Source: Endomicrobiia bacterium
GTDB lineage: Bacteria; Elusimicrobiota; Endomicrobiia; Endomicrobiales; Endomicrobiaceae
Assembly: GCA_009782015.1 (NCBI GenBank)
Contig: WQUP01000099.1
Span: 1 to 13,133 of the forward strand
Direction of reading: 5' to 3'
Length of the DNA: 13,133 nucleotides
Shown here: piece by piece, positions 1 to 6,638 of the stretch
Layout: each line of letters opens with the position of its first letter
Numbering within the stretch: the stretch's first letter is position 1
Notes under the pieces: model-generated
Told to the model about the DNA's origin: nothing
The model's database searches: none
What the model saw: only the letters and a program-made list of their open reading frames with translations
Position numbers and translations under genes: made by a program

Positions 1-450
1 GCAGATATCCGTCCGGGACATAGTCGGCAGGTTTATCTTTATTTCCGGCATAGGCTATAATCGTGCCTGCGGGAACGCCGTTTCCGGCATATAGAGCATA
101 CGGCTGGGACGTGAATTTTTCTCTCGGGCTCAGCGGCGTGACTCCTATCACTACTTCGAGGTAAACGTCTTTTTTAGACCAGTCAACTCCGGTTGGCTTC
201 AGTATATAACTGAAAATACCGCTGGAAACGTTGATATCTAGGGGCCTATCGTAGCCGATTGTATGGGAGTTCCTCCGGTTGCCTCGTAGTAGAATCTAAA
301 TGTCATGTTGACTTTGCCGTTCATTGGCGTTTGATAACTTTTCACTCTTCCGGTATATCTTATTTCGTTCGGAGATAACATCTTAATCTCCGCAAAACAT
401 ATTGCGTTAATAGAAAAAAGCATAAACAACGACAGCGCTATTTTTTTCAT
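1..450 (-). pseudogene. Secreted phage-tail-collar-like protein, frameshifted, C-terminus beyond window
   Basis: The ATG at 450 opens a signal peptide (MKKIALSLFMLF, cleavage probably after CFA near residue 20). The frame ends at TAG 240-238 after the residues ATIGP. Reading resumes at once in another frame through to the window edge, giving GIFSYILKP, then DVYLEVVIG, then LSPREKFTSQPYALYA, then GTIIAYAG and a terminal PDGYL. Adding one C to the four-C run (+ strand 241-244) joins both halves as ...IGPLDINVSSG. The LSPRE...SQPYALYA motif is common in secreted proteins that carry tail-fibre or collar-like C-termini, and GTIIAYAG...PDGYL resembles the start of a phage tail collar domain. The gene starts two bases after the stop of the upstream small gene, and its Shine-Dalgarno GGAG lies in that gene's last codons. 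It may be a real pseudogene, a phase variant or a sequencing error. The function of the intact protein is unknown, probably surface-exposed. Confidence 0.7.
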
Positions 451-452
451 TC

Positions 453-770
453 CTAATCTCCATTTTTTAATTTTTTTATATCGGACGCACAGTTAAACTC
501 ATCAAAGTACACCGGCTCAATCATGTACTCCATTGAAGCGTCATTTGACACAATGCCGCCCAGCGACACGCTAAAGAGATCTGCACGAAGGCCGTCTTCT
601 CCGTGCACAGAAAAAGCGTTTCGATTCAGGCCTTGATATGCGCATAGAGAGTCGGCGGCATTCGCGTTATCATGCGAGGCGCGGCCGGCAAAAACATCGC
701 AACAAAAAACAGCAGTACAAAAGGTCGAAAAAACGGCAATCGCGTAAATATTTAAAAATCTTTTTAACAT
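453..770 (-). CDS. Small secreted protein of unknown function (105 aa)
   Basis: I do not recognise a family. The start is placed at ATG 770 because AAGGAG sits about 8 bases upstream; an in-frame extension to 893 would read through a palindromic repeat and is unlikely. Residues 1 to about 29 form a signal peptide (positive MLKR, hydrophobic core with several Cys, then VFA-GR). The mature part is about 75 residues, acidic, with a hydrophobic centre (LFSVSLGGIVS) and a C-terminal stretch EPVYFDEFN. Its stop TAG at 455-453 is two bases before the ATG of the frameshifted collar-like gene, so the two are probably cotranscribed and translationally coupled. That suggests an exported pair acting together, which is inference only. 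The intrinsic terminator upstream (904-941) separates it from the AsmA-like gene, so it should have its own promoter within about 771-900; I could not pick one with confidence. Confidence 0.65.
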   Translation of the reverse strand: MLKRFLNIYAIAVFSTFCTAVFCCDVFAGRASHDNANAADSLCAYQGLNRNAFSVHGEDGLRADLFSVSLGGIVSNDASMEYMIEPVYFDEFNCASDIKKLKNGD

Positions 771-795
771 CTTTCTATCTCCTTTTGAATATTTG

Positions 796-873
796 GGTCT
801 CTCTAAAAACCCTGGCTTGTCATTCCCGCGAAAGAGGGAATGACACAGCGGGACAGGTTTTTTTAGAAAGACC
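796..873. repeat. Palindromic REP-like element (R1)
   Basis: The inner perfect inverted repeat is TGTCATTCCC (818-827) against GGGAATGACA (836-845). Imperfect outer arms pair GGTCTCTCTAAAAACC (796-811) with GGTTTTTTTAGAAAGACC (856-873). It lies just upstream of the 105-aa gene and resembles the widespread bacterial GTCATTCCCGCGAAAG type of intergenic palindrome. Confidence 0.8.
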
Positions 874-903
874 AATTTACACATATTGCGCACTTACTTT
901 TTG

Positions 904-941
904 CCAAATAAAAAAAGCCGGCTGCTTTTTAGCAATCGGCT
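904..941 (-). terminator. Rho-independent terminator of the OmpA/AsmA-like operon
   Basis: Read on the minus strand, AGCCG-at-TGCT, a four-A loop, and AGCA-gc-CGGCT form an interrupted 9-bp stem, followed directly by seven T residues. It lies about 235 bases after the AsmA-like stop codon and before the leader of the 105-aa gene, so it probably ends transcription of the upstream operon. Confidence 0.75.
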
Positions 942-1005
942 GATAATGACAACTGACGTTTAAGAAATTTTTTAAAAACGCATTTAACGGATACTGTATT
1001 AGCAG

Positions 1006-1052
1006 TCTGGTCTGGTCTGGTCTGGTCTGGTCTGGTCTGGTCTGGTCTGGTC
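1006..1052. repeat. Pentanucleotide microsatellite (TCTGG)9
   Basis: Nine uninterrupted perfect copies of TCTGG run from 1006 to 1050, followed by a partial unit TC. They sit in the roughly 235-bp gap after the AsmA-like gene and upstream (in minus-strand terms) of the terminator at 904-941, hence within that operon's 3' untranslated region. They are not inside any gene I can support. Confidence 0.95.
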
Positions 1053-1065
1053 AAAAGCGAACGGC

Positions 1066-1103
1066 AGGCTCGGGATTACGGCTCTCCGCAATGACAGACA
1101 AGG
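1066..1103. repeat. Degenerate REP-like unit (R2)
   Basis: CGGGATTACGG...CCGCAATGACAGA matches the pattern of other repeats in the window, where an edge like GGATT is followed by a GCAATGAC edge. It directly neighbours the TCTGG microsatellite. The palindrome is weak, so it is probably a decayed or partial copy. Confidence 0.45.
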
Positions 1104-1176
1104 AGATATATTGCCTAAATTTTTCTTTTTCATGTCGAGTATTTTAACTTATTTCACCTTTTTTTCAAAACCGGCT

Positions 1177-2097
1177 TCACTTATGCGCAAAAGAAGCTTT
1201 TTGTGCGATATTCGGATTCTTTTTATCCGACGGATAGGTGATTATCATATCTTCATCCAGCGGGTTTTGGATTATTTCGTTAAACGGGAAATCGGTGTTG
1301 AAGATGTTTTTTAGGATTTGAACGTACGAATTTTTATTTATCTTTGCTACAAACTCAAGCTCTGCCGAACCGTCGTCTAAAAGATTGATATTGCCGTCTG
1401 CCGAAATCATGAAATCCTTGCAGACAAAATCTTTTATATAGATGACTCTTTGCGTTTTATTGAAAGTAAAGTTAAAAGTTACCGGCGTGTTTATGCCTTT
1501 GTAAGAAAAATCAAGAGAGGCGCTGCCTGCAAAATCTTTTGTATCGTCAAGAAGTTCTATCTCAAGTTTTACATTCTTAAATTCCAGCCTGCCGTAATCC
1601 GTCATTACATAGACATTTGCGTTTTCCGTCTTTGCCCGGCGCAGCTCAACGTTTCTGACTATCCCCTGATGAGAACCGTCTTGCATAAAGAGATATCCTA
1701 TGTTAGAGAAAAAGCTGCCGTAGTCGAACTTCCTTTTGTTTTCGTAGTTCAAATGCAGGTCAACGCCGCTGATTTCCAGGCTGTCTATAATAATCTCCCT
1801 GCTAAAGAGTCTGAGAATTTTAATATTTGCGGCAAGACTTCCGGCTTTTATAAGCGTGCCCGCGCTAAAACCGCCGCGCGCGGCCATAGAGAAATCTTTG
1901 ACTTTGAGCGCGCCGAAAGGCGAAAGAGAGATGTCCGCTGCGGAAACGTCGCGCTGAAAAGCCATTCTTGCTATGCGTTTTGTCTGATTTATCATGCGCG
2001 GCGAACTGAAAAATATTTTAAAGGCGGCAACATAAAGACCGAAAAGCAGGAGAAAGAAAAGTATTACGAAAGAAATTATTATCAGGATATTTTTCAT
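1177..2097 (-). CDS. AsmA-like membrane-anchored envelope protein (306 aa)
   Basis: A single N-terminal membrane segment (residues about 3-30, MKNILIIISFVILFFLLLFG) is followed by a soluble part. Shortly after the anchor comes the pattern VSAADISLSPFGALKVKDFSMA, typical of AsmA-family N-termini, in which a beta-rich repeat starts just past the membrane. The rest alternates short beta-like segments (IIIDSLEISGVDLHL, YGRLEFKNVKLEIEL), consistent with the elongated lipid-bridging fold of the family. At 306 residues it is much shorter than E. coli AsmA (about 617), so it is probably a small relative rather than an orthologue. Its ATG overlaps the upstream ompA-like stop as ATGA, and no strong Shine-Dalgarno is present, so translation is probably coupled to that gene. 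A role in outer-membrane or lipid homeostasis is inferred from the family and the OmpA neighbour. Confidence 0.65.
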   Translation of the reverse strand: MKNILIIISFVILFFLLLFGLYVAAFKIFFSSPRMINQTKRIARMAFQRDVSAADISLSPFGALKVKDFSMAARGGFSAGTLIKAGSLAANIKILRLFSREIIIDSLEISGVDLHLNYENKRKFDYGSFFSNIGYLFMQDGSHQGIVRNVELRRAKTENANVYVMTDYGRLEFKNVKLEIELLDDTKDFAGSASLDFSYKGINTPVTFNFTFNKTQRVIYIKDFVCKDFMISADGNINLLDDGSAELEFVAKINKNSYVQILKNIFNTDFPFNEIIQNPLDEDMIITYPSDKKNPNIAQKASFAHK

Positions 2098-3401
2098 TTA
2101 TTGCCCGCTTGCGACGAGGTTGATTGTTGTATTGCAGAAGGATTTGAAGCGGTTTGCGTTGAAGCGGCCGGCGCAGCGGCCTGGCCGGAAACGGACGCGT
2201 CAGCTTTCAGGATTATTATTTCCACCCTTCTGTTGAGCTCTTTGCCGCGTTCGGTAGTATTCGGCGCAACGGGCTTTTTGTCGCCGTAACCGAAAACCTG
2301 CATTCTCGCGCCGTCAACGCCTTTTGAAACAAGAAAATCATATACGGCTTTGGCGCGGTCCATTGAAAGAAGCAAATTCATTTTTTCTTTTCCGCTTGAG
2401 TCCGTGTGGCCTTCAATGAGAACATTATTTGCAGGATACACTTTGAGTATGCCGGCGACTTCGTCAAGAGACTGCTCCGCTTCCGGCTTTATCGCGCTTT
2501 TTGAAACGTCAAACAAAACTTTGCTTGAAAGATTTATGACAAGTCCCCGCTCTTCTTCCTTTACGGAAACCTGCGACTGCGCCGGCTCTTCTTTAGGCTG
2601 TTCTACAGCTGGCTGCTCCGCGGCGGGCTGCTCTGCGGCTGGCTGCTCCGGAGCAGGAGGCAAAGGCGGCTCTTTGGGCATGGGCATAACTGATATTTCG
2701 CTGTCAACCTTTGCGACATTTCCGGCTTTATTTGCCGCGATAAAAGATATTTTATAGTTTCCGGCGGGCAGAGTGTTTCCGTAAATATCGTCGCGGCCGT
2801 CCCAAGATATGAATTCCGGAATAGAATCTTTAAATTTGAACTTTTTTACTTCGACATCGTTATAATTTACCGCCCTGACATAACTGTTTTCGTAATCTAT
2901 GCCGAGCTCGTCGCCGCAGCTGAGATAAATATTTATGTCTTTGCTCAGCTTGTTCGTATCCGGATCTATAAAATACACGTCGCCGCACTTAAGGGACACA
3001 AACGGCGGAGTAGAGTTTATAAATATTTGCGAGCCTTCTTCGTGAAGCCTTACCCTGAAAGCCTGAACATCAAACTTATACGAATACTGTCCGTCGTCAA
3101 CCTGTTCCCCTTTATTTGAAAGACCGTCCCAAACAATTTTTTCGGGCAAATCGCCTTTGCCTTTTATCTCTCTGACGGTTTTATTTTGCTCATTTGCAAG
3201 CGTCAGAGACCAAAAGCGTATCTTTTTGATCCCTTCTATTTTAGGAAAAAAAACAACGCCTTCGCCGGATTTGACAACCGGAGAAAACAATTTGTTTTCA
3301 ACTTTGACGGTCAGTGAAGGCTCTTGAGGCTGAATAGTTTCGGAGTATATCGGAGAGCAAAGCAAAAACAGGGATAATAACGCTATGAGATGTTTTTTCA
3401 T
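2094..3401 (-). CDS. OmpA-family peptidoglycan-binding protein with FlgD-like Ig domains (435 aa)
   Basis: Start chosen at ATG 3401 (MKKHLIALLSLFLL), which opens a clear signal peptide ending near PIYS-E. An in-frame ATG at 3419 lies inside a palindromic repeat and would put MTYGSI before the signal. Two FlgD/CHU-type Ig-like domains follow, each with the WDG...G...DGQYSYKF or LPAGNYKISF hallmark (roughly residues 45-120 and 170-245). Then comes a linker built of EQPAA repeats. An OmpA C-terminal domain (about 285-400) has VLFDVSKSAIKPEA, the peptidoglycan-binding GHTDSSGK, DRAKAVYDFL and NRRVEIII. A low-complexity Ala/Ser/Gln tail closes the protein. It probably tethers the outer membrane or a periplasmic assembly to peptidoglycan. 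No transmembrane beta-barrel segment is evident, and there is no lipobox. The gene forms an operon with the AsmA-like gene. Confidence 0.85.
   Translation of the reverse strand: MKKHLIALLSLFLLCSPIYSETIQPQEPSLTVKVENKLFSPVVKSGEGVVFFPKIEGIKKIRFWSLTLANEQNKTVREIKGKGDLPEKIVWDGLSNKGEQVDDGQYSYKFDVQAFRVRLHEEGSQIFINSTPPFVSLKCGDVYFIDPDTNKLSKDINIYLSCGDELGIDYENSYVRAVNYNDVEVKKFKFKDSIPEFISWDGRDDIYGNTLPAGNYKISFIAANKAGNVAKVDSEISVMPMPKEPPLPPAPEQPAAEQPAAEQPAVEQPKEEPAQSQVSVKEEERGLVINLSSKVLFDVSKSAIKPEAEQSLDEVAGILKVYPANNVLIEGHTDSSGKEKMNLLLSMDRAKAVYDFLVSKGVDGARMQVFGYGDKKPVAPNTTERGKELNRRVEIIILKADASVSGQAAAPAASTQTASNPSAIQQSTSSQAGNK
2596..2655. repeat. 15-bp coding minisatellite in the OmpA linker
   Basis: Four adjacent 15-base units each begin GGCTG and run from 2596 to 2655. 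They encode the EQPAA/EQPAV/EQPK segments on the minus strand. Units differ at several bases. Copy-number changes would keep the reading frame and alter only linker length. Confidence 0.85.
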
Positions 3402-3410
3402 TATTGAACC

Positions 3411-3437
3411 ATATGTCATACCGTTGAAAAACGGTAT
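3411..3437. repeat. Palindromic repeat (R3)
   Basis: The perfect inverted repeat ATACCGTT-gaaa-AACGGTAT is flanked by GTC and CCA, giving the GTCAT...ATCCA edges seen in this repeat class. It sits immediately upstream of the ompA-like start codon and supplies the spurious in-frame ATG at 3419. Confidence 0.75.
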
Positions 3438-3485
3438 CCACGTTAGCTGTTAAAAGACATAAGGAACAAAAAAGCTTTTAGCAAA

Positions 3486-3562
3486 ATGGATCCCCCCGTA
3501 TTAAGACCTTACGGGGCAGGCTCGTTAGCTGAATAAAAAATACTAACAAGCACGGGATGACA
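3486..3562. repeat. REP-like unit (R4), apparently interrupted by a small palindromic insertion
   Basis: The edges are ATGGATCCCC (left) and GGGATGACAA (right), shared with the unit at 8278-8330. The core stem is CCCCGTA (3494-3500) with TACGGGG (3510-3516). Between TACGGGG and GGGATGAC lies about 40 bases with its own imperfect stem, GCTCGTTAG against CTAACAAGC, flanked on both sides by ACGGG. Confidence 0.65.
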
Positions 3563-3570
3563 ACAAAGTC

Positions 3571-3603
3571 AATTTCCGGCCGGTTATGAGCCGGCCGGAA
3601 ATT
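3571..3603. terminator. Strong hairpin after ppdK, probable (bidirectional) terminator
   Basis: A 13-bp perfect stem, AATTTCCGGCCGG (3571-3583) with CCGGCCGGAAATT (3591-3603), has a 7-base loop. It starts 10 bases after the ppdK stop. On the plus strand it is followed by TTGTTTT. On the minus strand, the direction of ppdK, the T-rich tail is weak, so termination there may rely mainly on the stem. Confidence 0.6.
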
Positions 3604-3613
3604 TTTGTTTTAC

Positions 3614-6472
3614 TTATTTCTTTTTCGCTTTTTTTGAAGAAGGCTTCGAAGGCTTCGCCTTTTTTACTTTTTTGGCTGCTGGTTTTGATTTTTTTGCGGC
3701 CGGCTTTGATTTTTTAGCTGCCGGTTTAGCTTGTTTTGCTTTTTTGGCAGCGGGCTTATCCTGTTTTACAACGGCCTGTGCCGCGGCAAGTCTTGCAATC
3801 GGCACTCTGAAAGGCGAGCAGGAAACGTAAGTCATGCCTACGTTATGGCAGAATTCAACAGACTTCGGATCTCCGCCGTGCTCTCCGCATATACCTATCT
3901 TCATATCTTTTCTCACGTCTCTTCCAAGCTCAACGCCGTAAGCTATAAGCTGTCCGACACCTTCGGTATCTATAGTTTGGAACGGATCGTCGCTAAGAAC
4001 TTTTTTGCCGAGATAGTCCGGCAGGAAACCGCCTATGTCGTCTCTTGAGAAACCGAAAGTCATCTGAGTGAGATCGTTTGTCCCGAAAGAGAAAAATTCG
4101 GCTACTTCAGCCATTTGGTCTGCAAGCAAAGCTGCTCTGGGTATTTCTATCATGGTTCCGAAAGAGTACGGAATCTTTTTCATTGCGGTCTTTGCTAAAA
4201 CTTCCGCGTAAACCTTTTCAACTATGGCTTTCTGATTTTTGAGTTCGTTTACGGAACATGTAACCGGTATCATTATTTCCGGGAACACTTTTTTGCCGGC
4301 AGCCAAAAGCTCGGCGGTAACTTCAAATATCGCTCTTACCTGCATTTCTGTGATTTCCGGATACGTTATGCCAAGCCTTACGCCTCTGTGTCCCATCATC
4401 GGATTTGTTTCGTGAAGCTTCTCTGCTCTTTTGTCAAACTCCGGGATCGTTATGCCTATGCTGTCGGCTATAACCTGTTTCATATTTTCTTCTCTGGGCA
4501 CAAACTCGTGAAGCGGCGGATCAAGAAGTCTGACCGTCACGGCATATCCGTCCATTGCCTCGAACGTGCCTTTGAGCGCGTCTTTGAAGAAAGGGAAAAG
4601 TTCGTTAAGAGCTTTTACTCTTTCTGCGGTCGAATTTGAAAGTATCATTTTTCTGAGCGCAAAAAGCGGTTTTTCAGAATTTTCGCCGTAGAACATGTGC
4701 TCGGTTCTAAACAACCCGATGCCTTCGGCTCCGAACATTCTGGCTTTTGCCGCGTCGGCCGGGGTATCGGCGTTTGTGCGCACTTTGAGCGTTCTTACGG
4801 AATCGCAGACTTTTAAGAAATCAAAAAGCAGCGCATTTTCCGTGGCGTCAACCATTGCGAGTTTGCCTTCATAAACGTTGCCTTTTGTTCCGTTGAGAGT
4901 TACCCAATCGCCTTCGTTAAATATTTTTGAACCTATTTTCATGGTTTTTGCTTTTAAATCAACGTGAATTGCCGAGCATCCGACTATGCAGCATTTTCCC
5001 CATCCGCGCGCAACAAGCGCCGCGTGTGAAGTCATGCCGCCGCGGGCAGTCAAAATCGCCTGCGCAGCTCTCATGCCTTCTACGTCTTCGGGGTTAGTCT
5101 CTTCTCTGACCAAAATTACTTTTTTGCCTTCTTCTTCCCGCTTGACCGCGTCTTCTGCAGTAAACACTATCATTCCCGTCGCGCCTCCGGGGCCTGCCGG
5201 CAAGCCTTTTGCAAGGACTGCCGCGGCTTTTTCAGCTTTGGGGTCGATTATGGGATGGAGAAGTTCGTCAAGCTGGGCCGGAGAAACTCTGAGCACCGCT
5301 TCTTCTTTTGTTATAAGCTTCTCTTTCAACATGTCCATAGCCATTTTTACGGCAGCCGGACCGTTTCTTTTGCCTGAACGGCACTGGAGCATCCAGAGAT
5401 TTCCGTCTTCTATCGTAAACTCTATGTCCTGCATGTCTTTGTAATGTTTTTCAAGCTTTTTCTGTATGTCAAAAAGCTCTTTATAATCTTTGGGCATTGC
5501 CTGCTCAAGAGTTTTTTCGCTTTTATTATGCTCGCTCATCGAAGCTTCGTTGATAGGAGCCGGAGTGCGTATGCCGGCAACAACGTCTTCGCCCTGCGCG
5601 TTTACAAGGTACTCGCCGTAAAATCTCGAGTCGCCGTTTCCGGGGTTTCTTGTAAAAGCAACGCCGGTTGCGGAAGTGTTGCCCATGTTTCCAAATACCA
5701 TTGACTGAACGTTAACGGCCGTTCCCCATTCATCCGGAATGCCTTCAATTTTTCTGTAGGATATGGCTCTTTTGCCGTTCCATGACGCGAAAACCGCGCC
5801 GACTCCGCCCCACATCTGCTCGTAGGCATCGTCCGGAAAATCTTTTCCTAAAACTTCTTTTACTTTAACTTTGAAGAGTTCGCACAGATGTTTAAGATCT
5901 GCCGCGTTAAGATCGGTATCCTGGGTTACGCCTTTGTCTTTTTTCATTCCTTCCATTATTCTTTCAAGCTGTTTGCGTATGCCCATGTCGTCCTTGGGCT
6001 CTATGCCCGCGGCTTTTTCCATGACGACATCGGAGTACATCATTATGAGCCTTCTGTAAGCGTCATAAGCAAATCTTTCGTTTTTTGTTTTTTCTATCAA
6101 AGCAGGCAAAGTTTTTGTGGTAAGGCCTACGTTAAGAATTGTTTCCATCATTCCCGGCATCGAGCTTCTTGCGCCCGAGCGCACGGAAACCAAAAGCGGA
6201 TCTTTTTCATCGCCGAACTTTTTGCCGATTATCTTTTCCACGGCTTTCATAGCGGTTTCAACCTGCTTTGAAAGTTCCGCGGGATATTTTTTTCCGTGAT
6301 CGTAATAATATGTGCAAACCTCCGTTGTAATAGTAAATCCCGGAGGGACCGGAAGCCTCAAATCTTTATGTCCTGCCATTTCCGCAAGGTTTGCCCCTTT
6401 TCCGCCGAGCAAATTCTTCATGCTGCCGTTGCCGTCCGCCTTACCGCCGCCAAACGAATACACATACTTCAT
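3614..6472 (-). CDS. ppdK: Pyruvate, phosphate dikinase with Lys/Ala/Pro-rich C-terminal tail (952 aa)
   Basis: It interconverts pyruvate + ATP + phosphate and PEP + AMP + PPi in the cytoplasm. Start is ATG 6472: AAGGAG (6485-6480) is seven bases upstream, whereas a TTG at 6478 would abut it. The N-terminal ATP-grasp region shows LLGGKGANLAEM, VPPGFTIT, SVRSGARSSMPGMM and GVAFTRNP. The swivelling domain has TARGGMTSHAALVARG with the phosphorylated His near residue 483. The C-terminal PEP/pyruvate barrel has GLFRTEHMF, MGHRGVRLG, FGTNDLTQMTFGFSRDD and GICGEHGGDP with the catalytic Cys near 862. The enzyme core ends around residue 900. The last 52 residues are K, A, P and S, with KPAAKK occurring four times, like histone H1 or bacterial HU/H1-type tails. 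The family is usually about 870-900 residues, so the tail is extra. It is transcribed alone or by read-through from the TPR gene. A PPi-linked glycolytic or gluconeogenic role is expected in an anaerobe. Confidence 0.97.
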   Translation of the reverse strand: MKYVYSFGGGKADGNGSMKNLLGGKGANLAEMAGHKDLRLPVPPGFTITTEVCTYYYDHGKKYPAELSKQVETAMKAVEKIIGKKFGDEKDPLLVSVRSGARSSMPGMMETILNVGLTTKTLPALIEKTKNERFAYDAYRRLIMMYSDVVMEKAAGIEPKDDMGIRKQLERIMEGMKKDKGVTQDTDLNAADLKHLCELFKVKVKEVLGKDFPDDAYEQMWGGVGAVFASWNGKRAISYRKIEGIPDEWGTAVNVQSMVFGNMGNTSATGVAFTRNPGNGDSRFYGEYLVNAQGEDVVAGIRTPAPINEASMSEHNKSEKTLEQAMPKDYKELFDIQKKLEKHYKDMQDIEFTIEDGNLWMLQCRSGKRNGPAAVKMAMDMLKEKLITKEEAVLRVSPAQLDELLHPIIDPKAEKAAAVLAKGLPAGPGGATGMIVFTAEDAVKREEEGKKVILVREETNPEDVEGMRAAQAILTARGGMTSHAALVARGWGKCCIVGCSAIHVDLKAKTMKIGSKIFNEGDWVTLNGTKGNVYEGKLAMVDATENALLFDFLKVCDSVRTLKVRTNADTPADAAKARMFGAEGIGLFRTEHMFYGENSEKPLFALRKMILSNSTAERVKALNELFPFFKDALKGTFEAMDGYAVTVRLLDPPLHEFVPREENMKQVIADSIGITIPEFDKRAEKLHETNPMMGHRGVRLGITYPEITEMQVRAIFEVTAELLAAGKKVFPEIMIPVTCSVNELKNQKAIVEKVYAEVLAKTAMKKIPYSFGTMIEIPRAALLADQMAEVAEFFSFGTNDLTQMTFGFSRDDIGGFLPDYLGKKVLSDDPFQTIDTEGVGQLIAYGVELGRDVRKDMKIGICGEHGGDPKSVEFCHNVGMTYVSCSPFRVPIARLAAAQAVVKQDKPAAKKAKQAKPAAKKSKPAAKKSKPAAKKVKKAKPSKPSSKKAKKK

Positions 6473-6492
6473 TGTCAAACTCCTTTTTCAAA

Positions 6493-6631
6493 GACAAGAG
6501 TGAAGAGTTGAGAGTGAAGAGCGAAGATACGGCAACTGAACCGGATTGCTTCAGCGGCTTCTCCGCTTGGCAATGACGGCAAAAAAAACTTGCCGTATCT
6601 TCACTCTCCACTTTTCACTCTTCACTCTGTC
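6493..6631. mobile_element. MITE-like inverted-repeat element in the ppdK leader
   Basis: Two arms of about 40 bases face each other. The inner ends are the perfect 13-mer GAAGATACGGCAA (6523-6535) and its complement (6590-6602). The outer ends are built of repeated GAGTGAAGAG units (6498-6507, 6512-6521, complement 6618-6627) bounded by GACA and TGTC. The centre holds a second palindrome, ATTGC-ttc-AGCGG-cttct-CCGCT-tg-GCAAT, followed by GACGG (6544-6579), a REP-like unit. The element has no coding capacity and fills nearly the whole spacer between the TPR gene and ppdK. Confidence 0.7.
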
Positions 6632-6638
6632 GTTTTAG

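Noticed and set aside
238..247. Programmed ribosomal frameshift in the collar-like gene
   Set aside because: There is no standard slippery heptamer in the right phase and no obvious downstream structure; a missing C in a homopolymer explains it more simply.
1006..1052. TCTGG tract as an in-frame phase-variation switch
   Set aside because: No supported gene spans it; minus-strand frames meet a stop just before the tract and the tract lies between gene end and terminator.
1450..2289. Long plus-strand open frame of 279 codons opposite the AsmA-like gene
   Set aside because: It is antisense to a gene with a clear membrane anchor, family pattern and coupled start, and its translation shows no domain or signal.
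3360..3401. Lipoprotein signal in the OmpA-family protein (LLC)
   Set aside because: The residues before Cys (FLL) do not fit a lipobox, which needs a small residue at -1; a type I cleavage site after PIYS fits better.
3571..3603. Hairpin as an operator or recombination site
   Set aside because: Its position ten bases after a stop codon and the T-rich run on one side are sufficiently explained by transcription termination.
4986..5444. Plus-strand open frame of 152 codons opposite ppdK
   Set aside because: It lies entirely opposite the conserved catalytic region of PPDK and is explained by codon bias of that gene.
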